Shown piece by piece: positions 33,834 through 42,505 of a stretch of 64,000 nt of DNA. Origin of the DNA: Clostridiaceae bacterium OM02-2AC (lineage in GTDB: Bacteria > Bacillota_I > Bacilli_A > Erysipelotrichales > Erysipelotrichaceae). The translations under genes and the position numbers were made by a program. The stretch lies in assembly GCA_003481775.1 (NCBI GenBank), contig QULU01000020.1, forward strand, positions 1 to 64,000, written 5' to 3'. Within the stretch, counting starts at the first letter, position 1. Each line of letters opens with the position of its first letter. Under the pieces are notes generated by a model. The model made no database searches, was not told where the DNA came from, and was given only the letters and a program-made list of their open reading frames with translations.

Positions 33834-34463
33834 ATGAGAAAAGATAGAGTTTGGATGAAATTTAAGAAAGAGGATTTTAATCAGTTAATGGGAGTCTTAT
33901 CAAAACAAATGGAAAGATACTCGGAAATAGAAGCACAGAATCTAAACTTAAAAGCAGATATAAAAGATGAAAAAGAATGTTTACTGGATTTACAAAATAA
34001 AATTTGGAGATACTCTCATTTTGAAAAAGAAAGTGAACTGATAACTATGGATATGTTTCCATCCGAGGTTAAAAATTTATTTTGGACATTTTTGTTAAAT
34101 TCATTCCATGAGCATGATTATACAAATGAATCCTATTTTGATGAATATTCAAAGAAACATGAAAAATGTATTTATAAAGGAAACAAGTTATCAAAAGGAG
34201 CAATTCAAGAATTATATAACATGAATAGGGTTGGATATGATTGGTTGATTTGTAACAAAGATGGAAGAATTTTCTTTGCAGATCATGGATTATATCCTTT
34301 GGAAAAAGGCGATAAAGTTTGGAATAATAATGAAATTGATGGATACAGTGTTTCAGCATTCGTGGAAGATAAGAAAAAGCGTTATAAATCACTTGTATCA
34401 TGGGAAGATGAACAACCATTTGATATTTATGAATTTTTACTTACACAAGATATAGAAATGTGA
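33834..34463 (+). CDS. Hypothetical protein with coiled-coil start
   Basis: 209 aa. Residues 18-58 form a likely coiled coil (QMERYSEIEAQNLNLKADIK). The rest is unknown and ends FLLTQDIEM, at best a short remnant of the tail. The stop codon is part of the terminator hairpin at 34455. Confidence 0.55.
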   Translation: MRKDRVWMKFKKEDFNQLMGVLSKQMERYSEIEAQNLNLKADIKDEKECLLDLQNKIWRYSHFEKESELITMDMFPSEVKNLFWTFLLNSFHEHDYTNESYFDEYSKKHEKCIYKGNKLSKGAIQELYNMNRVGYDWLICNKDGRIFFADHGLYPLEKGDKVWNNNEIDGYSVSAFVEDKKKRYKSLVSWEDEQPFDIYEFLLTQDIEM

Positions 34464-34487
34464 TTACTTGGTCGCATTTCTTTTTTT
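34455..34487 (+). terminator. Terminator containing the stop codon
   Basis: GAAATGTGA / TCGCATTTC stem and seven T; the TGA of the preceding gene is inside the stem, as with the palindromic repeats. Confidence 0.75.
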
Positions 34488-34520
34488 ACATAGTAAGGAA
34501 AAAAGAAAGTAGGTGGAGAA

Positions 34521-34862
34521 ATGTTAGAAAAAACAGTATTACAGCAATTACAAGAAATATTTCCTATGGAAGTAAATCGTGAGGAAGCTGATGCAGGAGA
34601 AAAGATTCGATTACGAAATGATGAACAAAAAGTAGAGATAGATTTCATTCTTGATGGACACTTGGAACAAGGGTATGGGTATAAGAATTTTAAAGCCTAT
34701 AATCGTGATGTCTATGAAACCAGTTATATTTCTGAATATGGATATGAGGAATATAAGAAACAAATCCAAGAGGCGATTAACCACTATAATAAAAATGAAT
34801 TCACTCTTGAAGAATTGGCAGATAGCGTAAAAGAAGCAGAAAAAGACAATGGAATATATTGA
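34521..34862 (+). CDS. Hypothetical protein (113 aa)
   Basis: Starts MLEKTVLQQLQEIFPMEV with RBS GTAGGTGG. Soluble, acidic, with FILDGHLEQGYGYKNFKAYN in the middle. Overlaps the next small gene by 14 bp. No family recognised and no tail. Confidence 0.55.
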   Translation: MLEKTVLQQLQEIFPMEVNREEADAGEKIRLRNDEQKVEIDFILDGHLEQGYGYKNFKAYNRDVYETSYISEYGYEEYKKQIQEAINHYNKNEFTLEELADSVKEAEKDNGIY

Positions 34863-35028
34863 TGAAAAAGAAGCTGTAGAAATCGTTTTAAACGATTCAG
34901 AAGAAACACTTATTTATCACAAGAGTCCTGAAGAAGAATATTTCACAAGAGAAGCATTAAAACATGAAACAATCAATTTTGATAAAGAAAGTGAAATAGA
35001 AGAGGACTTAGATGAACTTGAAAAATAG
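34849..35028 (+). CDS. Small tail protein (59 aa)
   Basis: MEYIDEKEAVEIVLNDSEE... ending SEIEEDLDELEK. It overlaps the previous gene by 14 bp in another frame. The final segment is nearly the consensus tail, on a protein of only about 45 other residues. The coding reality is supported by the tail and by tight spacing to the next gene (13 bp). Confidence 0.6.
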   Translation: MEYIDEKEAVEIVLNDSEETLIYHKSPEEEYFTREALKHETINFDKESEIEEDLDELEK

Positions 35029-35041
35029 GAGATAGAAAAAC

Positions 35042-35581
35042 ATGAAGGATACATATGATTTTACTTATGCACAAGATTTAAGACATTTTATAGGATTATT
35101 GTTGGATGATTATTGTCCGACACAGTTAAAAATCTTTGATTCAGACATTGTATATGATGTGATAAAAGATTTAAAGCAATTCAAAATGGAATTGACAGGA
35201 AATCGAATTTTTGGTGACTGCTGTTTGGAGTGTAATGCATTACTCAATAAAGATTTAGAACAGCTAAAAGAAGATTTATCATATACGGATATGGATGAAC
35301 TTAGTGAAGAAGAAAAAGAAATCGTAAAAGAATTTTTAGATTCGTATAAGGGTAATTATAATTTGATTGAATTTGATTGTAATGGACAATGTAGCACGAT
35401 TTGGATACGAGATAATTTAACAGATAGTGAACTAGAGGCTTGTCAAATTATTGATAAGCATTTTGATGTGTTTAAAAATTTAGAAGATCGAGTAGATATT
35501 GAATTGTTTGGTATTCGGAAGGAAGAAATATCTACAGAAATGAATGAAATCGAAGAAGATTTAGATGAAATTGAAATGTAG
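35042..35581 (+). CDS. Hypothetical protein with acidic tail
   Basis: 179 aa, acidic; two cysteine spots (GDCCLECNALL and DCNGQC) could bind metal. Ends MNEIEEDLDEIEM. Stop and next RBS (TAGGTGG) are adjacent. No known family. Confidence 0.6.
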   Translation: MKDTYDFTYAQDLRHFIGLLLDDYCPTQLKIFDSDIVYDVIKDLKQFKMELTGNRIFGDCCLECNALLNKDLEQLKEDLSYTDMDELSEEEKEIVKEFLDSYKGNYNLIEFDCNGQCSTIWIRDNLTDSELEACQIIDKHFDVFKNLEDRVDIELFGIRKEEISTEMNEIEEDLDEIEM

Positions 35582-35590
35582 GTGGTTAAA

Positions 35591-37411
35591 ATGGAGAAAA
35601 GATTGACATCCAGTAATAAACGAATTGTTGAATTTTGTGGTTTAATGGAAAGTGAAGACTTGTTAAAGTTTATTGGTAGAAATCAATCTGTTTTAGAAAC
35701 TTCTAGTTGGGGTGGTAAGGGAATTGACCAAGAAAAAACAAGGCAGTTACTTAATGAATATTTAGAACCTTATCAATTTGAAATAACTAAGGATTATACT
35801 ACTCCTAATAATATTGGAAATAATCATTTATATTATATTCAAGATAAAGATGTGTTAGATGATATAGAAACTTTAATTGGTAGAATTGCTATCAATAATT
35901 TAATGGGATATGCAGTTGCTATTTATCAAGAAGATATGGATGGAAAAAGAATTGGAAAATCTTATCTTGAAATTACAGCAAGGGGTGTAAAAGAAGCACC
36001 AAACGAAAAATGGATTGGTTGGAATCAATATATTCAAGATAATCATTTAAATTGGAATTTAAATGATTTAGAAAAAGAACGAGAAATTCGTTTTATCATT
36101 CGTCAATGTATCGAGGAAGAAATTTTACAAGTTGAAAATGGATATATCATGGTTATACGAGAAAGTGCAGATGGAAGTACTGTGTGGTATCCTACAACTT
36201 ATGAACAGGTTATTGAAGATTTAAAAAATGAAAGGCAATTTCAAGTATTTAGAGATGCCTTGTATAGAAGACAAGTTTTATCTCATCAAATTGATAAACA
36301 AATGGAAGCATCCAAGGATACATTGCAACAGGTTGATAAATCGAAAGAAAAGCAAGAATCAGAAAATAGAAAACAAGTGTTTCAGCAATCCTTAAAGGAT
36401 ATGCAGGAAGTTTACGATAAAATTGTAAAATTCAATAAAGAACATAAAGCACCACTTGGTACTGAAAAATATGAGTATGAGCTTTATGTGTATATGAAAC
36501 AAAATGGATTGAATGTCCATCTTGCTGAAGAGTATGAAAATGGAGAATTTCTCAAAGACTTTGACTATGGACTCGTAACAGGAACGATTTATGGGTATCC
36601 TGATAAAGAATTAAGATTATCTGAGGATTTTGAAATTTGGAGTAAAGATGGAGAATACTTTGGAGCATATTCTAAAAAGGATATCATGGATAAATTAGAT
36701 GGTTTAAATGCTGAAAAACAAAAAACACTATTAATTAATCCGAATGATTATGGAAAGATTATTCAAGATATGGTAAAAGTGGCGAAAGCCTCTGATAATC
36801 ATACATGGTTTTTAGAGCCTGAAGAATTCTTAGATAAAACATATGCACAGGAAGACTTAGACGAACTCTCTCGTGACCTTCAATCAATCAAAGAAGCAGG
36901 AGTACATGATATGTATTCTATTGTTGAAATGTGGGATGATTGGAAAGAGGCAGATGAGCATGGCGAACCAGTTGCCACTTTTCATGGAGCATTTCTTGAT
37001 TTATTTGCAAAAGAGAAATCTCAAAGCATAGATAAAAATCTAATTTCATTTAATAGTTGTACATTTGAAATCAATTTAGATTCAAAAGACAATGGAGAAG
37101 GTTGTTTAAAATGGCATAATTATTTTCTCACAGATATTCACAATAAGGATCATTTTTACATCATTCAAATCGTACAAGAAACCGGAAAGGAAGAACCAAG
37201 GTTTTCGTTAGAAAAGTTTGAAAAAGAAGAAGGTAGCAAACTGTATCTTGGAGAATGGGTGGAACTAGAAGATGTAATCAAAAATTCATCAGAAATTGAA
37301 ATGGTACAAAATAAGCTAATTGAATTAAGTGATAAAGAGATTGGCATACAAAATGAAGAAATTAAAAATATAGAAGATGATTTTGAAGAATTGGATGAAG
37401 TTGAAAAATAG
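35591..37411 (+). CDS. Large hypothetical protein with acidic tail
   Basis: 606 aa from MEKRLTSSNKRIVEFCG; start set by RBS TAGGTGG (the in-frame GTG at 35582 lies inside that RBS). Apparent modules: an N-terminal region to about 230, a coiled-coil/charged linker (about 235-280, KQMEASKDTLQQVDKSKEKQ), and a C-terminal part with KEAGVHDMYSIVEMWDDW and a YIIQIVQETG region reminiscent of large polyvalent-protein associated domains. Ends IEDDFEELDEVEK with the stop in palindrome copy 14. Function unknown. Confidence 0.6.
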   Translation: MEKRLTSSNKRIVEFCGLMESEDLLKFIGRNQSVLETSSWGGKGIDQEKTRQLLNEYLEPYQFEITKDYTTPNNIGNNHLYYIQDKDVLDDIETLIGRIAINNLMGYAVAIYQEDMDGKRIGKSYLEITARGVKEAPNEKWIGWNQYIQDNHLNWNLNDLEKEREIRFIIRQCIEEEILQVENGYIMVIRESADGSTVWYPTTYEQVIEDLKNERQFQVFRDALYRRQVLSHQIDKQMEASKDTLQQVDKSKEKQESENRKQVFQQSLKDMQEVYDKIVKFNKEHKAPLGTEKYEYELYVYMKQNGLNVHLAEEYENGEFLKDFDYGLVTGTIYGYPDKELRLSEDFEIWSKDGEYFGAYSKKDIMDKLDGLNAEKQKTLLINPNDYGKIIQDMVKVAKASDNHTWFLEPEEFLDKTYAQEDLDELSRDLQSIKEAGVHDMYSIVEMWDDWKEADEHGEPVATFHGAFLDLFAKEKSQSIDKNLISFNSCTFEINLDSKDNGEGCLKWHNYFLTDIHNKDHFYIIQIVQETGKEEPRFSLEKFEKEEGSKLYLGEWVELEDVIKNSSEIEMVQNKLIELSDKEIGIQNEEIKNIEDDFEELDEVEK

Positions 37412-37423
37412 GAAGTGACTTCC
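37411..37423. repeat. GGAAGTNACTTCC palindrome, copy 14
   Basis: Copy 14 of 16; contains the TAG of the preceding tailed gene; followed by TATTTTTTT. Confidence 0.9.
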
Positions 37424-37454
37424 TATTTTTTTATTTGGAAGAAGGTGTTAATGA

Positions 37455-38147
37455 ATGACAAAGATAGATACATTGAGAAAAATCAATAAGAATATTGTTC
37501 ATGAAGATGGTACGATTACTTCTTTTGATAAACAGTTGATTCAGTTGATGAGTGGTATCTATGATACACGATACCCATTGATAGTTGCAGACAGTACACA
37601 CTCACTGGATTACATAGAAGATTTTGCTACAGATAATCCATTAGTCATGAATGTATCAACAGTTATTAAACTTAGAGAAAAGCATGATATAGGGTATGAG
37701 TTTGTCAGTAACTGTGAAATGTATTTAAAAGAAAGCGTGTTGGCATTTGATAGTTACCAACACGATACAAGTAAGATTATTTTATTAGATGAAGTAGATG
37801 ATGATGGATTTCCAATGATTGCAATCTGTAGAGAAAACAAAGATATGGGTGGAAATCTTCTGTTGAATGAAATTACATCCATTTACGAAAAAGAAAAATT
37901 AGAACAATTATTAAATCGTTCATATGAGAATGATAAAACTTTTTACACAAACAAAAAAACAGAGCAATATGTAAAATCTAGAGGACTCCAATTGTCCAAA
38001 GGTCTTACATATGCCCTGTCTAATTATTATACTAGGGCAAGTTTCAATAAAAGTCAAGTTGAACAAGACTTGGCAAAAGAAAAAGGTTGTATAGAAGAAA
38101 CTTATGGTATGGATTTAGAAGAAGATTTGGATGAAATTGAAAAATAG
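37455..38147 (+). CDS. MuF C-terminal-domain-like protein with acidic tail
   Basis: 230 aa. The segment ADSTHSLDYIEDF, REKHDIGYEFVSN, and KIILLDEVDDDGFPMIAIC fits the MuF_C domain found at the C-terminus of phage Mu F-like head proteins and in polyvalent proteins of conjugative elements, where it is thought to accompany injected proteins. Ends DLEEDLDEIEK; the stop lies in palindrome copy 15. RBS AGAAGGTG. Confidence 0.6.
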   Translation: MTKIDTLRKINKNIVHEDGTITSFDKQLIQLMSGIYDTRYPLIVADSTHSLDYIEDFATDNPLVMNVSTVIKLREKHDIGYEFVSNCEMYLKESVLAFDSYQHDTSKIILLDEVDDDGFPMIAICRENKDMGGNLLLNEITSIYEKEKLEQLLNRSYENDKTFYTNKKTEQYVKSRGLQLSKGLTYALSNYYTRASFNKSQVEQDLAKEKGCIEETYGMDLEEDLDEIEK

Positions 38148-38159
38148 GAAGTGACTTCC
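38147..38159. repeat. GGAAGTNACTTCC palindrome, copy 15
   Basis: Copy 15 of 16; contains the TAG of the MuF_C-like gene. Confidence 0.9.
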
Positions 38160-38179
38160 TATTTTTTGTAAACGAAAAA

Positions 38180-38239
38180 ATAGAGCATTTATAAAGTCTG
38201 CCAAGCTCTAATTGCTCTTAAACCTTATAAATGCTCTAT
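38180..38239. repeat. 15-bp perfect inverted repeat
   Basis: ATAGAGCATTTATAA and its exact complement 30 nt apart, between the MuF_C-like gene and its decayed partial copy. Could be a terminator-like RNA hairpin or the ends of a small lost insert. Confidence 0.6.
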
Positions 38240-38388
38240 CTACTTCATATGATAGACAATGTTTTACGAAAAATCAAGTTGAACAAGATTTATCAAAAAA
38301 CAAATCTTATGGTTCAGAAACACAACTAGATGAAGTAAAAGAAGATGTGGAAGAATATGAATTAGATATTACAGAAGATAGATGGTAA
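38239..38388 (+). pseudogene. Relic of a second MuF_C-like gene end
   Basis: A frame without start reads SYDRQCFTKNQVEQDLSKNK and ends VEEYELDITEDRW. NQVEQDLSK matches SQVEQDLAK near the end of the gene at 37455, so this is the 3' end of a duplicated, diverged paralog, with its own acidic C-terminus. Confidence 0.6.
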
Positions 38389-38459
38389 ATAACAAAATCA
38401 TAATTATGCAGTTAAAGAAGATTTGAAAATAAAGAAGGAAGAACACAGAGGTAAATAAA

Positions 38460-39320
38460 ATGAGATTTGATAAGGAAAGATTTTTTGAAGATTTGCAGGA
38501 GAAAATTCCTGAAGTATATGGAAATGACAAGGTACAGGAATTGATAAAACTTGTGATTGACAAACATTACAAGAAAGTAGAAAATGACGAAATCGTTTAT
38601 GATGATGATTTATTATTAGAATTGTATGATATGGTTCCTGAAATGTCGTTCAATGAAATAGATGAATATGGAATGTGTTTATCGAATGAAATGCAGATGA
38701 TGATTGATGGTTCGTATCAACATGAATATATGATGTTAGGTCGATTACAACAAGATTGTGAGTATTACTTAGGCTATGGACAACGAAGCGAGAGGAATTT
38801 ATGGGCTGACACAGTTCAAGACCACATTCACGCAATGAAACGATACTATAATCAAGTACCAATTAAACCTGAATGGTTATCGTATAAAGATATTCTCCGT
38901 TATGAAGCGAAAATGACAACATTGAAATCTTTGGACGATTTAAGAGATTTACTCGAAGCTCATGATTGGAAAATCTATGATGGTGGAACTTCATGGGAAA
39001 TTGAACAATATTCGCCAGCAGGAGAAGATTTTGTTTTTTGTATTCAACATGATAAGTCATTAGAAAAAGCAGTCGAACAAATTTGTGAGTATGCAATGAA
39101 TTTTGATCAAGAGGAACATATTGCCATGTGGTTAGAAGCAAGAACTGTTGATGACAATCGCATGAATGTACCTTCGCCTAGTGAACTTGTAGAAGATGCA
39201 AAAGAAATTCAAGGAATGTTGGATGAATTGGATTATGTATTGGATAATTGTACATTGATGGAAAAAAAACAAGAAACAGATATAGAACTTGAAGAAGAAA
39301 TGGAAGATATAGAGAAATAG
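38460..39320 (+). CDS. LPD11-domain protein with acidic tail
   Basis: 286 aa. LQQDCEYYLGYGQRSERNLW and HIHAMKRYYNQVPIKPEWL form an LPD11-like module (large polyvalent protein-associated domain 11), usual in proteins of conjugative elements. The remainder is unknown. Ends ELEEEMEDIEK, stop overlapping palindrome copy 16. RBS likely GGAAGAAC. Expected to act in the recipient or on transfer DNA; inference. Confidence 0.65.
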   Translation: MRFDKERFFEDLQEKIPEVYGNDKVQELIKLVIDKHYKKVENDEIVYDDDLLLELYDMVPEMSFNEIDEYGMCLSNEMQMMIDGSYQHEYMMLGRLQQDCEYYLGYGQRSERNLWADTVQDHIHAMKRYYNQVPIKPEWLSYKDILRYEAKMTTLKSLDDLRDLLEAHDWKIYDGGTSWEIEQYSPAGEDFVFCIQHDKSLEKAVEQICEYAMNFDQEEHIAMWLEARTVDDNRMNVPSPSELVEDAKEIQGMLDELDYVLDNCTLMEKKQETDIELEEEMEDIEK

Positions 39321-39332
39321 GAAGTGACTTCC
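39320..39332. repeat. GGAAGTNACTTCC palindrome, copy 16 (last)
   Basis: Last copy, at the stop of the LPD11 gene. None is seen in the following 24 kb, which marks the boundary to the conjugation module. Confidence 0.9.
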
Positions 39333-39361
39333 TATTTTTTTAAAAGAAAGTAGGTGGAAAA

Positions 39362-42300
39362 ATGGCAGAACAACAAAACTCTATGTTTCAACAAAAATAT
39401 CAGATGATTATCAATCAAGCAAGCGTTCGTGAAGTCATGGAAGAATATGGTTTAAAGATTGTTAAGAAAGGGAAAGATTTTAAAACAGTTTGTCCTTTTC
39501 ATGACGATCACGACCCATCCTTGAGTATCCGTGACGACAAGATTTGGAAATGTTTTGTGTGTAATGAAAGTGGAAATGCAATTTCTTTTGTTCAGAAGTA
39601 TGAAAACAAAGTATTAGGAAATCGTAACTTTACAGTACGGGATGCCATGAATAAAGTAATTGATATTTGTCATTTGTATATTCCAAAAGAACAAAACAAC
39701 CAAAATTCATTAAATGCACAATATTCTCATAATTCTCGTATCTATTCAGAGCATGAACGAGTTTTGTTAAATACGCTGAATAAAATCAAAGAGATTGCCA
39801 ATTACAATCTGATAAGTTTAGGAAATACAGAAGCAAAACAATACCTTCTTAATCGAGGATTTACAGAAGACTTGATTCAAGAATTACAGTTTGGTTATAT
39901 TTCTTATGAACAAATACAGCAGTGGATTGATAAAACTTTTTTGCCACTAGAACATCTATTGGAAACTGGATTTATTCGACAAGATGAAGAAGGAAATTAT
40001 TATCCCGTCTTTGGAAATCGTATCTTGATTCCAGTGATGGATGAACGAGGGAATACCGTTACTTTTAGTGGACGAGCCATTCATGGCGAAGAACCTAAAT
40101 ATCTACATGGTAGAAATACAGAGATATTCATGAAATCCAACCATCTATACAATTTCAATATTGCGAAAAATTATGCCTACAACGATAAAATCTATGTAGT
40201 AGAAGGATTTATGGATGTTGCAGGTGGAAATAAAATGAACATCCGTAACATTGTTGCGACTATGGGAACATCTTTTAGCGAAGAGCAAATCGCTATGTTA
40301 CGCAGATTGGATTGTGAAATCATATTGATGAGAGATAATGATAAAGCAGGAAGAAATGCAATGGTAAAAGAAATCCCTGAACTAATGAGTAAGAAATTGA
40401 AAGTTAGTGTAGTAGATTTAAACACAGTCAAAGAAAATCTACAACTTGCAGAAGATAAGGATAGCAAAGACCTTTGGGATTTCGCTAATGCAGGAGCAGT
40501 AGAGCAGGATTTAGAAAAAGCACGAGTATCAGGCTTTCAATATCTGATGAAAAATCAGTATTTCTTAGGTAAGGATTTCAATACAGAAACCATACGAGAT
40601 GCCTATGACGAAGCAAAGAAAGATGAACTTATAAAAACTTCATATGATGAGATGAATTTCAAAGATTATGTAGCAAAACATTCTACTTATTCAAAAGAAG
40701 AAGTGGATGATATTATTCATTCTTTGTCACTGGAAGAAAAAACAAATCCTATCTTTCAATTCCAAGTCAATCTGATGGAACGATATATCATCAGTAATTC
40801 CAATACCTATGTCAATCGAACAGGAGATAAGACAATGGTGGAGTTCTATCAAAAGAATTATGATCGTCTTCGTCAAAATATCTTAAATCGTTTCCATGAA
40901 GACCCTACACGATACCTTTCTCCTGAACTTGATAAGGTATTGATTCCTGCTTTAGTGCAGGACACTATGGTAAATGATGAACTGTGGTTACGATATGAAA
41001 CGATACATAAGTTTAAACACGAAAATGTATTCAATAAAACATTCGTAAAGAATACGATTGGACAACAAGCACAAATGAAGTTGGACATGGAACAAAAACG
41101 ATTGGTCGTTAAGCAATTTGAAAAGACATTTACAGATGATGAAAAGTTAGAATTCGAGCATATTGATGAATTATATATTGTTAATAAATATCAAGAACTA
41201 TCAGGAATCATTGATATAGAAGGTTCTGATAATGCAAAATTCTTGTTAGAGGCTTTAGAAATGAAATGGATAGGAAAAAAAGAAGGAATGTCGGTTTTCT
41301 CTTATAGTTCTATTTTTGATAAATCTATGTTGTTTGCGATTGATCCAAAGTATAAGACAGCAGATGGCAAAGATTTTAAATCCATTCTACTTTACAACAA
41401 CAGTGGTGGAAGTTTGAAATTGACAAAGAACAATATTGCAACCCCACAAAAAAGCAATGGAAAACAAGAAGTTGAACAAAGTATTCAAAAAGAGAAAACA
41501 GTATCTAAAGAGAGAACTTTCACTGTCCACCATAACTTAATAACAAGAGAAACAGACGATTCTTATTTTGTTAGAATTCCTAATACAATGGCGAAGAAAT
41601 ATATGTATATCCCTAAAAAAGATACACAATGGTCGGCAAATCGAGAAATTTTAGTGGCAACAGTATCTACGAAAGATACCTTTGCGATTTATCGTTCGGA
41701 TGGGCAACAGCAGGAAACATGGAATTGTAATGATTTGATGAAGCGTTGGGAAGATAAGACAAAGAAGAAAGAATCCATTGACATAAATTTAGCAATGAAT
41801 AAAAACTTACAATCAACACCTGTAAAAAGGAAACAGCAAGGAAATCCAATCATGAAAAAGAAATTGGATATACCTTCTCGTTCTACGGAAATGGTACAGA
41901 AATTTCAAAAATATCGTATTCCAGTTCATTTGATTCTAAACAATGAGAAGGGTACATTGATGGTGCGAAGTGCTATGCAGGGATATACCTTGTTTATTCC
42001 TAAAACAAGTGTGCGTTATGTAGAAGGGAGAAGTTATATTGAAGTGACACCCGAAGTGATGGGAATCGACAAATTTAAAACCATTTCTACTATATCCGTA
42101 GGAAAAGATGTTAGTGATGGAATGGAGTTAAAAGGGAATATTTCTTTTAATGAACTGGATATGTTTTTATCTTCAGAAGGAAAGAAAGTATGGGCTGTCG
42201 TAGATGAGAATAAGTTGGTGGAACAATCGAATGGATTTGTACAGATACCCATCTTTAAAGACCGTACCTATGGATATGTGCGAGTCAATAAAAAGGAATT

Positions 42301-42505
42301 GGAACGCATCAATGATAATCAGATTGCTTTGGTATCTACACCATATCATGAATATTCTGCCTATAAAAAATCAGGGGAATTCAATGGACTTGTATGTGCC
42401 AAAGACATAGACTACCTTTATAACGAATCTACCAAAGGTTCGATTGATATAGATAATATGGAAGCGACAGAGGAATTAGAAAAGGAAGTGAAATCGTATG
42501 AATGA
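39362..42505 (+). CDS. DnaG-type primase with long C-terminal region
   Basis: 1047 aa. CHC2 zinc finger VCPFHDDHDPSLS...KCFVCNESG (Cys44, His47, Cys64, Cys67), a catalytic core (HGRN...FNIAKN), and a Toprim domain from VVEGFMDVAGG (about 279) through ILMRDNDKAGR. Makes RNA primers, probably on the transferred single strand or at the iteron origin. The C-terminal 450 residues hold two similar segments (FTVHHNLITRETDDSYFVRIP and a later VHLILNNEKGTLMVRS) unlike DnaG. Ends NMEATEELEKEVKSYE, a weak tail. It is the first gene of the conjugation block and overlaps the next by 8 bp. Confidence 0.9.
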   Translation: MAEQQNSMFQQKYQMIINQASVREVMEEYGLKIVKKGKDFKTVCPFHDDHDPSLSIRDDKIWKCFVCNESGNAISFVQKYENKVLGNRNFTVRDAMNKVIDICHLYIPKEQNNQNSLNAQYSHNSRIYSEHERVLLNTLNKIKEIANYNLISLGNTEAKQYLLNRGFTEDLIQELQFGYISYEQIQQWIDKTFLPLEHLLETGFIRQDEEGNYYPVFGNRILIPVMDERGNTVTFSGRAIHGEEPKYLHGRNTEIFMKSNHLYNFNIAKNYAYNDKIYVVEGFMDVAGGNKMNIRNIVATMGTSFSEEQIAMLRRLDCEIILMRDNDKAGRNAMVKEIPELMSKKLKVSVVDLNTVKENLQLAEDKDSKDLWDFANAGAVEQDLEKARVSGFQYLMKNQYFLGKDFNTETIRDAYDEAKKDELIKTSYDEMNFKDYVAKHSTYSKEEVDDIIHSLSLEEKTNPIFQFQVNLMERYIISNSNTYVNRTGDKTMVEFYQKNYDRLRQNILNRFHEDPTRYLSPELDKVLIPALVQDTMVNDELWLRYETIHKFKHENVFNKTFVKNTIGQQAQMKLDMEQKRLVVKQFEKTFTDDEKLEFEHIDELYIVNKYQELSGIIDIEGSDNAKFLLEALEMKWIGKKEGMSVFSYSSIFDKSMLFAIDPKYKTADGKDFKSILLYNNSGGSLKLTKNNIATPQKSNGKQEVEQSIQKEKTVSKERTFTVHHNLITRETDDSYFVRIPNTMAKKYMYIPKKDTQWSANREILVATVSTKDTFAIYRSDGQQQETWNCNDLMKRWEDKTKKKESIDINLAMNKNLQSTPVKRKQQGNPIMKKKLDIPSRSTEMVQKFQKYRIPVHLILNNEKGTLMVRSAMQGYTLFIPKTSVRYVEGRSYIEVTPEVMGIDKFKTISTISVGKDVSDGMELKGNISFNELDMFLSSEGKKVWAVVDENKLVEQSNGFVQIPIFKDRTYGYVRVNKKELERINDNQIALVSTPYHEYSAYKKSGEFNGLVCAKDIDYLYNESTKGSIDIDNMEATEELEKEVKSYE

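Noticed and set aside
5557..39332. Palindromes as MITEs or insertion-sequence ends
   Set aside because: Only 13-27 bp long, single units without internal region or constant target duplications; they sit at gene ends.
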